From a bacterium (GTDB lineage Bacteria > Zhuqueibacterota > Zhuqueibacteria > Thermofontimicrobiales > Thermofontimicrobiaceae), in contig JALOPY010000011.1 in the NCBI GenBank assembly GCA_025453735.1, positions 1-15,695 on the forward strand: a stretch of 15,695 nucleotides of DNA. The letters are read 5' to 3'. Positions within the stretch are counted from its first letter, which is position 1; every line of letters begins with the position of its first letter. The translations under genes and the position numbers were made by a program. Below, in pieces: positions 7,509 through 15,019 of the stretch. The notes below the pieces were generated by a model, which was given only the letters and a program-made list of their open reading frames with translations, searched no databases and was not told the origin of the DNA.

Positions 7509-7618
7509 CTTATCAAATGAGTGACCTAATTAATTCACTGTCCTAAAGATAATATGATTCACTCGATTTTGACATGATTTGTATCACAATAGCGTCAAAA
7601 ATGTAACAATGGTGTAAA

Positions 7619-8833
7619 TTAAATGGTGCTTTTCAATGTTATTCTCATTGTCGTTCCTTCACCAACTTTGGTATCTTTCACCATTAATTTCCCTTTGTGG
7701 TAATCTTCAATTATTCGCCGTGCAAGATTCAATCCCAAACCCCAGCCCCTTTTTTTGGTGCTATAACCGGGACGAAAAATTAAGCGGCGATTCTGAACAC
7801 TGATACCTTTACCGTTATCTTTGACATCAATATAAACATGCGGCGATCTCCCATCGACCAAACCGACCGCGATTTCGATGACGCCATTTTCTTTTTCAAT
7901 TGCATCGAGGGAATTCTTAATTAAGTTCTCAATCACCCATTCAAAAAGATCACGATTCAGATTGACCTTTGGAACTTTATCGAATTGCTCAATAATCTTA
8001 ATTTTCTTGCCCATGTGAGGCAAACGGCGTTTAAAATAGCTGATGATATCTCTAAGAATTGGAATAATATCATATTTTCGTAAATCAGACTGGGAGCCGA
8101 TCTGAGAAAATCGAGTGGCAACTTTATTGAGCCGCTTTATATCATTATCCATGTCAAATAGAATTTTATTAACATGGCTGGAAGGCGCGTCGTTTTTGAT
8201 TAACTCGAGCCAGCCCATCAGGGATGAGATTGGAGTACCCAATTGATGAGCGGTCTCTTTTGCCATGCCAACCCAAATTGATTGTTCTTCACTGCGCTTG
8301 ATGCTGTGAAATCCCAAAAAAGCAATGATAATAAATAGGCTGATCACTCCAATTTCAACATACGGAAGCCAGATTAAGCGTGTGATCAGGTTTGAATCGC
8401 CATAAAATAAAAACTGTTCCAGAAGTATTTCGCCGCTTTTTTCATCACGATAAATGATGGGTATCGGTTCAATTTCTTTGCCCAGGTTATTCACGATTCG
8501 TTTAACTTTTTCAATTGCCTCTGGCGAAGGATTTTCAGAATCAATCGGCAGGTTTATCCAGTAAATTGGATTCTTATTCTTATCGGTATTTATAATTGGA
8601 AAATCAGTTCGTTGAATAATTTGTTCAAATAAAAAATTTAAAATCTTAGTATCATTTTCCGCTGTTGCGCGCGATTGAATTCGGGCGTAAAATTCCAGAA
8701 TACTTCTCGATTGCGCCCTCAAATCATGGACAATAGTTTGTGAGTAATATAGCATTAACAAAATTAAAATAATGGCAAATGAAAATAAAAACAATGTAAA
8801 CCGATCCGAAAAACGATAGATAAAATTTTTCAT
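7619..8833 (-). CDS. Membrane-bound sensor histidine kinase
   Basis: A 404-residue kinase that autophosphorylates on histidine in response to a periplasmic or membrane signal. Transmembrane helices are about 13-33 and 157-178, enclosing a periplasmic domain of about 120 residues that I do not recognise. The dimerisation/phospho-acceptor helix holds H196 in AKETAHQLGTPISSL. The ATPase domain shows the N box (NLIKNSLDAIE, 303-313), the G1 box (DNGKGI, 339-344), the F box (IFRPGYSTKKRGWG) and the G2 box (GLGLNLARRI). No PAS or receiver domain is present. The gene starts 10 bases after the YfhO-family gene, so it is very probably the last gene of the glycan operon. No response regulator adjoins it; the one at 5944-6627 is separated by 990 bases. 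No clear terminator is seen after it. Confidence 0.93.
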   Translation of the reverse strand: MKNFIYRFSDRFTLFLFSFAIILILLMLYYSQTIVHDLRAQSRSILEFYARIQSRATAENDTKILNFLFEQIIQRTDFPIINTDKNKNPIYWINLPIDSENPSPEAIEKVKRIVNNLGKEIEPIPIIYRDEKSGEILLEQFLFYGDSNLITRLIWLPYVEIGVISLFIIIAFLGFHSIKRSEEQSIWVGMAKETAHQLGTPISSLMGWLELIKNDAPSSHVNKILFDMDNDIKRLNKVATRFSQIGSQSDLRKYDIIPILRDIISYFKRRLPHMGKKIKIIEQFDKVPKVNLNRDLFEWVIENLIKNSLDAIEKENGVIEIAVGLVDGRSPHVYIDVKDNGKGISVQNRRLIFRPGYSTKKRGWGLGLNLARRIIEDYHKGKLMVKDTKVGEGTTMRITLKSTI

Positions 8834-8843
8834 GAAAAATCGC

Positions 8844-11360
8844 TCATTTCTTTTTCAATTTATAAACAGCAAAAATCAATGCTGCTATCAATAGAACAAA
8901 AGTTATAACGCTAATCAGAAGGCCAGTGGTAAAAGACGATGGCTGAAATCTAAATTCAATATTATGATCGCCAGGCTGCAGAAAGATCGAGCGCAAGATA
9001 TAATTTGTCTTGAAAATCTTTGTTTCAATACCATCGACGAAAGCCTTCCAGCCAGCAGGATAATAAATTTCAGACAAAACCATCAGCGCCGGAGCTGCAA
9101 CGCTTGCTTTAAGTTTTATTCGATGAATGCTATACGAAACGAGGTCAACTTGATTGGCAGAATCAGGTTGAATTGTAAAAGTAGGAGCTTCTTCAAGAAC
9201 AGCTATTTTTGCCGGATCAAACTGTGGGGATTTCATAAAATTAAAAATTTCAGTCTTAGCTCCTAACTGTTTTATTTCATTCACAAAAAATGCCCTGGGC
9301 AATGCCTCGGGATTTTGATACACATAAGTTTGCCGCCGCAGATACCTGGGATCATCAATCGGGTAATACGAAACAAGATACTCCACATTTAACATGTTGA
9401 GCCATTTATTGTCATTCTGAAACCGCTCTGACGGAATGGATTCCGCTGGTATTCTCTGAATCTCAGGTCTTCCATTCTGAATCACTTCAGTATAATATTT
9501 CGATAGAAAATATGGCATCGGGCGTCCGGTGTAGGGAAATCGAACTGACAGATCTAACGATGATTCCTCTAAGAATTCCTGGTAAATTTTCAATTTTGCA
9601 GCGTGATAACCAGTGATGCTTTCGATAAAATAATATATATACCAATTCGCCGGCTTGATATCGGCTGCCATATAAATCCGATATGGTTTGGGTTGTTGTT
9701 CCAGGAAATCAACGACTTCATTTTTTTGGAAGTACTCTTTTTCATCAACCATCGGTTTGGGATCGATTATCTTGTAATCAACCAGCCACAAATCTACGAT
9801 CACCAAAAATATCAAAGCAATTGTTAAAAGACTCGAATTCAATTTTTTATCTAAATAATATAAAACAAGAAAACCGCTGAGCCCCACTAAAATTAGCATC
9901 ACGACAGTATCTTTCAACGCCATTTGATATGGCAGCGCCTGGGCTGACTCCGCTACTTTCCCAGAATCAGCTATCCAACTGATGACAGTACCTTTTGCAA
10001 TAATAATAAAAAGTAAAATTGCAATACCAATCGAGCCAAAAATATAAAAATATTTTTTTACTGCTTCAGATTTCTTTTGAATGAGCTTCATGTCATGGGT
10101 TTCTCTTAAACTGATGAGAAAGTGCAGCCCCATCCCCGCCATAATAACGACAGAAATATCCAGCAGGATATGGATCATGCTCGGCACCCGGAATTTATTA
10201 AAAAATGGCAGCAGCTTGAACATCGGTCCATAAAGCACGGGCAGGAATTTTCCAAACGAGACAATTAATGAGAACAACGCGATGATAGCAAAAAATATAA
10301 GAAATTTATCTCGCTTCAAAACGAACGCCAGCCCAGCAAAGAACAAAACGATGATACCCATATAAAGCGGATAATCCGTAAATGGCATGGTTCCCCAATA
10401 TGTCGGTCCGCCAAAACCGAAGAAAGAGGGCACGATAAAGGTGATCATTTCCGCCGGAGAGAACGACCAATTTGAGGCATAATCAAAATCCAGACCGCCT
10501 GTTGCACCGCCGCCGCGTATCGAATAATGTGAATACTCATAGACTGAAATATATAAAACTGCGGATAACAACAAAGCCAAAATAAGCGTTCCTGCTAACA
10601 GTCCGAATCCCTTAAAAATGTTGTTAAACTTTTTTGTCTCGCGATATTCAATTATTGCATAGTAAATAAAATAAATTCCGATGAACAGGTAGGTGTAATA
10701 ACAGACCTGGACATGAGCGCGGAGCAATTGAAAACCAAATACCAAAGCAGTTAAAGCAAAAAATAACAAATTTCGCTTTTCGAGCATTTTTTGCACTGAC
10801 CAGAAGATCAATGGAATGAGAACCACACTTAGAAATTTTGTATTATGTCCGAACGCGGTAAAAGCGATGTATTGAGGAATAAACATCACTGCGATTGCCG
10901 AAAAAAGACTTGCTTCCGTCGAAATTTTCAAACTGCGCATGAGCAGAAAGACGAATAGTCCAAAAAATAAATAGTTGATCAACAGTCGAAAGAACTCATT
11001 CAGGGGAATGATTTTTCGCACCAGGTTCAGCGTCTCATTGAGAATCGTATCAAAAATATTGACATAAGGCGCGCTAGATAAGCTAGCGTACGACGGCATC
11101 CCGCTAAAAATATATGGATTCCAGAGCGGAAATGTACCATCTTCTATCGAGTTCTCGACGAATGGCCGAAAGCTTTTTGACGCGAGTGTATCCGGGGGGA
11201 GCAATGTCATATTTTGAAAAACAATCTGATGATAAAAAATCACAAGCAAAATGAACAGCAAAAGGACAATCGATAAAACCGGATACTTTTGAACGAGCGA
11301 AAGCTGAGATTTTTTTTGGATTGGTTTCGGCGCTATTTGTTTTTTCTTTTTCTTTGCCAT
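8844..11360 (-). CDS. YfhO-family multi-pass membrane protein (putative polyprenyl-phosphate-sugar-dependent glycosyltransferase)
   Basis: An 838-residue membrane protein of the YfhO family (PF09586). After a lysine-rich cytoplasmic N-terminus (MAKKKKK) and a first helix near 28-48, a periplasmic loop carries LPPDTLASKSFRPF and FPLWNPYIFSGMPSY, the acidic/aromatic loop typical of the family and similar to GT-C enzymes. About a dozen further helices follow, with the family motif PFFNKFRVPSMIHILLD near 386-402. A large extracytoplasmic domain (about 535-805) ends with the usual SEIYYPAGWKAFVDG and a last helix near 810-832. In Bacillus, YfhO works with the GT2 enzyme CsbB to decorate lipoteichoic acid; here the acceptor must differ because the cell appears diderm. 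A GAAAGG ribosome binding site supports the start. It follows a GT4 gene by 35 bases and precedes the kinase by 10. Confidence 0.88.
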   Translation of the reverse strand: MAKKKKKQIAPKPIQKKSQLSLVQKYPVLSIVLLLFILLVIFYHQIVFQNMTLLPPDTLASKSFRPFVENSIEDGTFPLWNPYIFSGMPSYASLSSAPYVNIFDTILNETLNLVRKIIPLNEFFRLLINYLFFGLFVFLLMRSLKISTEASLFSAIAVMFIPQYIAFTAFGHNTKFLSVVLIPLIFWSVQKMLEKRNLLFFALTALVFGFQLLRAHVQVCYYTYLFIGIYFIYYAIIEYRETKKFNNIFKGFGLLAGTLILALLLSAVLYISVYEYSHYSIRGGGATGGLDFDYASNWSFSPAEMITFIVPSFFGFGGPTYWGTMPFTDYPLYMGIIVLFFAGLAFVLKRDKFLIFFAIIALFSLIVSFGKFLPVLYGPMFKLLPFFNKFRVPSMIHILLDISVVIMAGMGLHFLISLRETHDMKLIQKKSEAVKKYFYIFGSIGIAILLFIIIAKGTVISWIADSGKVAESAQALPYQMALKDTVVMLILVGLSGFLVLYYLDKKLNSSLLTIALIFLVIVDLWLVDYKIIDPKPMVDEKEYFQKNEVVDFLEQQPKPYRIYMAADIKPANWYIYYFIESITGYHAAKLKIYQEFLEESSLDLSVRFPYTGRPMPYFLSKYYTEVIQNGRPEIQRIPAESIPSERFQNDNKWLNMLNVEYLVSYYPIDDPRYLRRQTYVYQNPEALPRAFFVNEIKQLGAKTEIFNFMKSPQFDPAKIAVLEEAPTFTIQPDSANQVDLVSYSIHRIKLKASVAAPALMVLSEIYYPAGWKAFVDGIETKIFKTNYILRSIFLQPGDHNIEFRFQPSSFTTGLLISVITFVLLIAALIFAVYKLKKK

Positions 11361-11395
11361 TGGATTCGACCTTTCTTAGCTATAGTGATTTAAAA

Positions 11396-12715
11396 TTATT
11401 CGCTGACATTTTCAAAAACTTCTGCTAATTGCTTTATTTGGTTTGATCGGTTATATTGGTCAATCTGCGCTCCCGTGATGGGTTGCCATTTTCCCTGTTG
11501 AAAATTTTGATATTCATGAAGCAAAAAACCCTTAATAGCATTCCTATCATCATATTCAAAAATTGAACCAGTGCCTGTTTGATGGAGGATTTTCGCAGCA
11601 TCGCCGTCAGTCGGTCCAATTGCTAGAATAGGGCGTCGGCTGGCTAAATATTCAAATAATTTTCCAGTGACGATGGCATGGCGGGTTCGTGTGTTATTGA
11701 TTATCAGGAGCAATAAATGAGACTGGCAGATTTTCATGATCGCTTCCTGATGAGGAATAAATTCATTCATCCGAAGCAGATCATCAATTTGAAAGCTCAG
11801 CAGTTCTTGCCGAACATCGTGATGAATGTTGCCAAAGAATTGAAGCTGGAATTTTTCACCTGATATTTTTCCTTCGCGCTTCAAATCGGAAATCGCCTGG
11901 TAGAGTACCGGAGTGTAACGGCTTTGCGGCAAATTGCCAATATAGGTGATGATAAATTTATCTTCAGGAGGGTGCGGCGCTGGATCGGGATAGACTTCCG
12001 CATCGAAACCGTTATAAATAATATTAAATCGATTCAGGTCGATGTTTTTATGTCCTTCAATCAATAAATCCTGGCAGCCGGGACTGACCACAGTTACCGC
12101 ATCGGCACGGCCAAGAATTTTACCCTCCAGGCGCTGATCAATGGATAATGTAATCCGAGATCGCTTGATGTCGTGATAAAAATCGATGTTCATCCACGGG
12201 TCTCGAAAATCAGCCACAAAAGGCAAGCTCGTTCTTTTTGCAATTTTATTTCCGATCAAATGAACAGTATGCGGCGGACCAGAAGAGAGAACGACTTTGA
12301 TAGATGAATCATCCTGGATCGCTTTGATCCCGGCTTTGACTCCATAATTATACCAACCAATTCTGGCATCGGGGATGAACAGATTCGCTCGAATTTTGTT
12401 GGCAATTTTCTCTTTGAAATTCGCCTGGTGATGGGAAGAAAGCACCGCCAATGGTATTTTTTCATCTTTATTTTTGCCGATAAATTTACGATAAAAACGA
12501 TACGGCTCAAATATGTCAGTGCGGATGACCCGAGTTTCCGGCGGGATATTTTGCTCCAATTGTGGATCAAGGCTGGTGTATTCGCCATTCTTGACTGTCA
12601 GAACTGTGCACTGCCAGCCCATCTTTGCCAGGTTTTGTATGATTCGAATAATTCGCTGAACTGCTGGTCCCCCGGCTGGAGGATAATAATATGTCACAAA
12701 TAAAAAACGTTTCAC
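11396..12715 (-). CDS. Glycosyltransferase family 4, surface polysaccharide synthesis
   Basis: A GT-B fold transferase that moves a sugar from a nucleotide donor, probably onto a lipid-linked oligosaccharide at the cytoplasmic membrane. The N-terminal Rossmann half begins KRFLFVTYYYPPAGGPAVQRI, the typical glycine-rich acceptor-side loop, and continues with VVLSSGPPHTVHLIG and FVADFRDPW. The C-terminal half has FIITYIGNLPQSRYTPVL and GKLFEYLASRRPILAIGP, in which the Glu of FEYL is the expected donor-binding residue. I choose the GTG start at 12715 (439 residues), because AGGAAG sits 4 bases before it and similarity begins there; an upstream in-frame TTG at 12739 would add eight unlikely residues and lies beyond that ribosome binding site. 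Downstream, YfhO starts after 35 bases. Donor and acceptor sugars are not predictable. Confidence 0.9.
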   Translation of the reverse strand: MKRFLFVTYYYPPAGGPAVQRIIRIIQNLAKMGWQCTVLTVKNGEYTSLDPQLEQNIPPETRVIRTDIFEPYRFYRKFIGKNKDEKIPLAVLSSHHQANFKEKIANKIRANLFIPDARIGWYNYGVKAGIKAIQDDSSIKVVLSSGPPHTVHLIGNKIAKRTSLPFVADFRDPWMNIDFYHDIKRSRITLSIDQRLEGKILGRADAVTVVSPGCQDLLIEGHKNIDLNRFNIIYNGFDAEVYPDPAPHPPEDKFIITYIGNLPQSRYTPVLYQAISDLKREGKISGEKFQLQFFGNIHHDVRQELLSFQIDDLLRMNEFIPHQEAIMKICQSHLLLLIINNTRTRHAIVTGKLFEYLASRRPILAIGPTDGDAAKILHQTGTGSIFEYDDRNAIKGFLLHEYQNFQQGKWQPITGAQIDQYNRSNQIKQLAEVFENVSE

Positions 12716-12719
12716 TTCA

Positions 12720-12725
12720 CTTCCT
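12720..12725 (-). promoter_or_regulatory. Ribosome binding site deciding the GTG start of the GT4 gene
   Basis: AGGAAG on the minus strand lies 4 bases before GTG at 12713-12715 and downstream of the alternative TTG at 12737-12739, so it can serve only the GTG. Confidence 0.6.
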
Positions 12726-12759
12726 GATTCTAAAGACAAATAAGCATTTCTTTTTATAA

Positions 12760-12862
12760 TTTCAACACGAAGACACTAAGAAATCACCAAGCTCACAAAG
12801 GAAGTTTAAGATAGTTACTTTTTCTTAGTGTATTTTGTGCTGACTTCATGGCTTTGTGTTGA
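12760..12862. repeat. Interspersed CAC/AAG-type repeat with inverted arms between two glycosyltransferase genes
   Basis: The left arm (12763-12804) reads CAACACGAAGACACTAAG and continues with degenerate CAC.AAG units; the right arm (12821-12861) is its rough inverse, with TTTCTTAGTG (12821-12830) and GTGTTG (12856-12861) complementary to CACTAAGAAA and CAACAC. Repeats of this ACACGAAGACAC type recur between genes in many environmental bacterial genomes. It is too degenerate, and has no spacers, to be a CRISPR array. It fills most of the 162-base gap in an otherwise tightly packed operon. Confidence 0.65.
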
Positions 12863-12877
12863 CAATTTTTTGCGGCG

Positions 12878-13840
12878 CTATGCTTTTATGAACGCCTCGA
12901 TCTCTGCCGCCATTCGATCCCAGGAAAACTGTTTTTTGTACTCGCTGATATTTTTTGAAAAATCGATTTTATCTTTTATTTTGAAAAAACTCACTATCGA
13001 GGTTGCCAATGCATCAACATCTTCCGAAGGCACGATGAATCCTGTCTTGCCTTCATCGACCACTTCAGGGAGCCCGCCCACATTTGTCGTGATCACCGGT
13101 TTGTCGTAATTATAAGCGATTTGAATGATGCCGCTTTGTGTTGCAGAAATGTAGGGCAAAACGACGACATCAGCGGCGCTGTAATAAAGCCCTACTTCTT
13201 CATTGGGAATATAATCCGCAAAAATTGAAACGGAATTTCCGATTCCCAATCGCTGAATTTGATCCCGGTAGCCCTGTTCATCGTCATAAAATTCGCCAGC
13301 AACCAGGAGTCTCACATTGGTTTCCTGGAGCACTTTTGGCATCGCATCGAGCAGAACATGCAATCCTTTATACTTTCGAACGTAGCCAAAAAATAAAATC
13401 ACATTGTCGGCTGCTTTGAGATTCAGTTGATTCCGAGCTTCTTTTTTATCAAACGATTTGCTGAAAATTTCATAGACTGGGTGCGGCACTTCTTTATAGA
13501 TCGCATTGGGACGAAATTCGAGAAGATCATTTTTCACGACTTTTGACTGGACAATAAAATAGTGGACATTCCATAGCCCGATACTCGTCAGCAGCCGGTC
13601 TTCGATGCGGCGTTCATGGGGAATGATGTTATCGCAAAGATATAAAATTTTGGTTCTTGTGAAAATCCGTGTCAAGAAGGAGATTGCCGCGTAGCAGGGC
13701 GCAAAAAAAGGCATCCAATATTTATAGACCACCAGGTCTGCTTTGAATCGACGGATGGAAAAAAATGCGTGAATCCAGCTAAACGGACCGATGGAATCAA
13801 GAATTGGTTCACTCGGAATCGGCTCGATTTCTTTGCTCAA
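12878..13840 (-). CDS. Glycosyltransferase family 4, N-terminally truncated (reading frame open to 13942)
   Basis: A GT-B glycosyltransferase of the surface-glycan operon. Homologous coding sequence begins at once after the GT9 stop codon: the frame from 13942 reads KLYKVLLKRGHDVKIISF and then RQYPSIFFPGKTQQD. This matches the usual family sequence from about residue 22 on, but the first strand and glycine-rich loop are missing and no start codon precedes it. An ATG overlapping the GT9 stop (ATGA) is in another frame and stops after four codons. The only in-frame start I see is TTG at 13840, giving 320 residues. The C-terminal donor half is intact: FFGYVRKYKGLHVLLDAM, YISATQSGIIQIAYNYDKP, and VGGLPEVVDEGKTGFIVP. 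Loss of the N-terminus should abolish acceptor binding, so this is a broken gene or an assembly deletion of roughly 60-75 bases. Confidence 0.8.
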   Translation of the reverse strand: MSKEIEPIPSEPILDSIGPFSWIHAFFSIRRFKADLVVYKYWMPFFAPCYAAISFLTRIFTRTKILYLCDNIIPHERRIEDRLLTSIGLWNVHYFIVQSKVVKNDLLEFRPNAIYKEVPHPVYEIFSKSFDKKEARNQLNLKAADNVILFFGYVRKYKGLHVLLDAMPKVLQETNVRLLVAGEFYDDEQGYRDQIQRLGIGNSVSIFADYIPNEEVGLYYSAADVVVLPYISATQSGIIQIAYNYDKPVITTNVGGLPEVVDEGKTGFIVPSEDVDALATSIVSFFKIKDKIDFSKNISEYKKQFSWDRMAAEIEAFIKA

Positions 13841-13942
13841 GTCCTGCTGCGTTTTTCCCGGGAAAAAGATCGAAGGGTATTGCCGCTTGAATGAAATTAT
13901 TTTGACATCGTGTCCGCGTTTTAAGAGAACTTTATAAAGCTT

Positions 13943-15016
13943 TCATCCTTTTAGCAATCTTTCACAGGTTTCCAATACCGTTTCGACATAAATATGCTCC
14001 ATGCAATTATTGGGACATTCCCGGGCAAAGAAGCAGTCGCACTCGATGGCAGGCTCTACGACCTCGCCCAGACCATAAAGCTCAAATTCATATTTATTGA
14101 ACGTGTTATTGAATAGCACAATTTTCTTTTCGAGACCAATCGCGATATGGGTTGCCATAGTTACCGCGGTGACAACCAGATCGCATTGATCCACCAAGTT
14201 GACGAACTGCCGCAATGGAAAATGTCCCAGGTACGTTGTCCCGCTTTGTTCGGCTATCCTGATATTTTTTTCATGCTCATCGGGACCACCAAGAATGAGA
14301 ACTCCTTTTCCATTTTGTTTTAATCGGGATGCCAGATCGATCCAATTTTTTTCTGGCCATAAGCGGGATGTCCAGCGGCTGCCGCATCCAGTGTTCAATC
14401 CGACCAACGGATGTTGTTCGTTAATCTTCCATTGATAATTGTGCGCGGCAAAATTGCTGAGAATATATTTTTCGCCCTGAAATTCATAACCACAAATTTC
14501 GAACAATTCCTGAGGATAGCTTTTGGTGTTATTTTTATTCAAATGATCAAAAATGCCCGTCAAAAATTTTGCTTCGCTATCGCTATCGATGGGCTGACAT
14601 TTATTCCATCTGCTGAGTCCAAAACCTTTTTTCTCATTGGCAGAAATCTGGTTTGCCAGCGCGCAGGCTTCATAATCTTTATCAAGATTGATCAGCAGAT
14701 CGAAGCAGGATGCCTGAAGTGTGACGATATTCTTCAAATCAAATTTCAAGATTCGATCCACCCAGTCGGACGGAACCAATTCAGGAGTAAGTGTTAGCCA
14801 GGTGATTTCAGAAGCTGGATAGACTGCTTTCAATTTTCTCAAAATTGGTGTCGTTCGGATGACATCGCCAGCCGCGCCCAGCTTGATGATCAAAATCGTT
14901 TGCTTGATGGGATCATAATAGGGGCAGGTTTCGCAGATCACTTTTTCTTTTTTATGAAAGGAACACGGAATATCGCCTCGAAAATAGCGGCAATCGTGGT
15001 TTACTTTTATCTTCAT
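13943..15016 (-). CDS. Glycosyltransferase family 9 (heptosyltransferase-like) with cysteine clusters at both ends
   Basis: A 357-residue GT9 enzyme; family members add ADP-heptose or related sugars to lipopolysaccharide core or surface glycans. The GT9 start motif is IIKLGAAGDVIRTTPILRKL (43-62), and the C-terminal half has VGLNTGCGSRWTSRLWP (205-221), GVLILGGPDEHEKN (238-251) and VVTAVTMATHIAIGLEKKIVLF in the place of the usual donor-binding segment. Ahead of the core there is a 40-residue extension with C9, C18, C28 and C31 (C-x8-C-x9-C-x2-C), and the C-terminus holds C326, C328, C334 and C338. This looks like a possible metal site joining both ends, which is my inference. It starts 3 bases after the GT2 stop, so translation is probably coupled. 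The transferred sugar is not known. Confidence 0.88.
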   Translation of the reverse strand: MKIKVNHDCRYFRGDIPCSFHKKEKVICETCPYYDPIKQTILIIKLGAAGDVIRTTPILRKLKAVYPASEITWLTLTPELVPSDWVDRILKFDLKNIVTLQASCFDLLINLDKDYEACALANQISANEKKGFGLSRWNKCQPIDSDSEAKFLTGIFDHLNKNNTKSYPQELFEICGYEFQGEKYILSNFAAHNYQWKINEQHPLVGLNTGCGSRWTSRLWPEKNWIDLASRLKQNGKGVLILGGPDEHEKNIRIAEQSGTTYLGHFPLRQFVNLVDQCDLVVTAVTMATHIAIGLEKKIVLFNNTFNKYEFELYGLGEVVEPAIECDCFFARECPNNCMEHIYVETVLETCERLLKG

Positions 15017-15019
15017 GTT

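Noticed and set aside
12716..12739. TTG at 12739 as the start of the GT4 gene
   Set aside because: The ribosome binding site lies downstream of it, and family similarity begins at the GTG at 12715.
12763..12861. CRISPR-like array of CAC/AAG units
   Set aside because: Units are short, degenerate and contiguous with no spacers, and no cas gene is nearby; it is an interspersed repeat.
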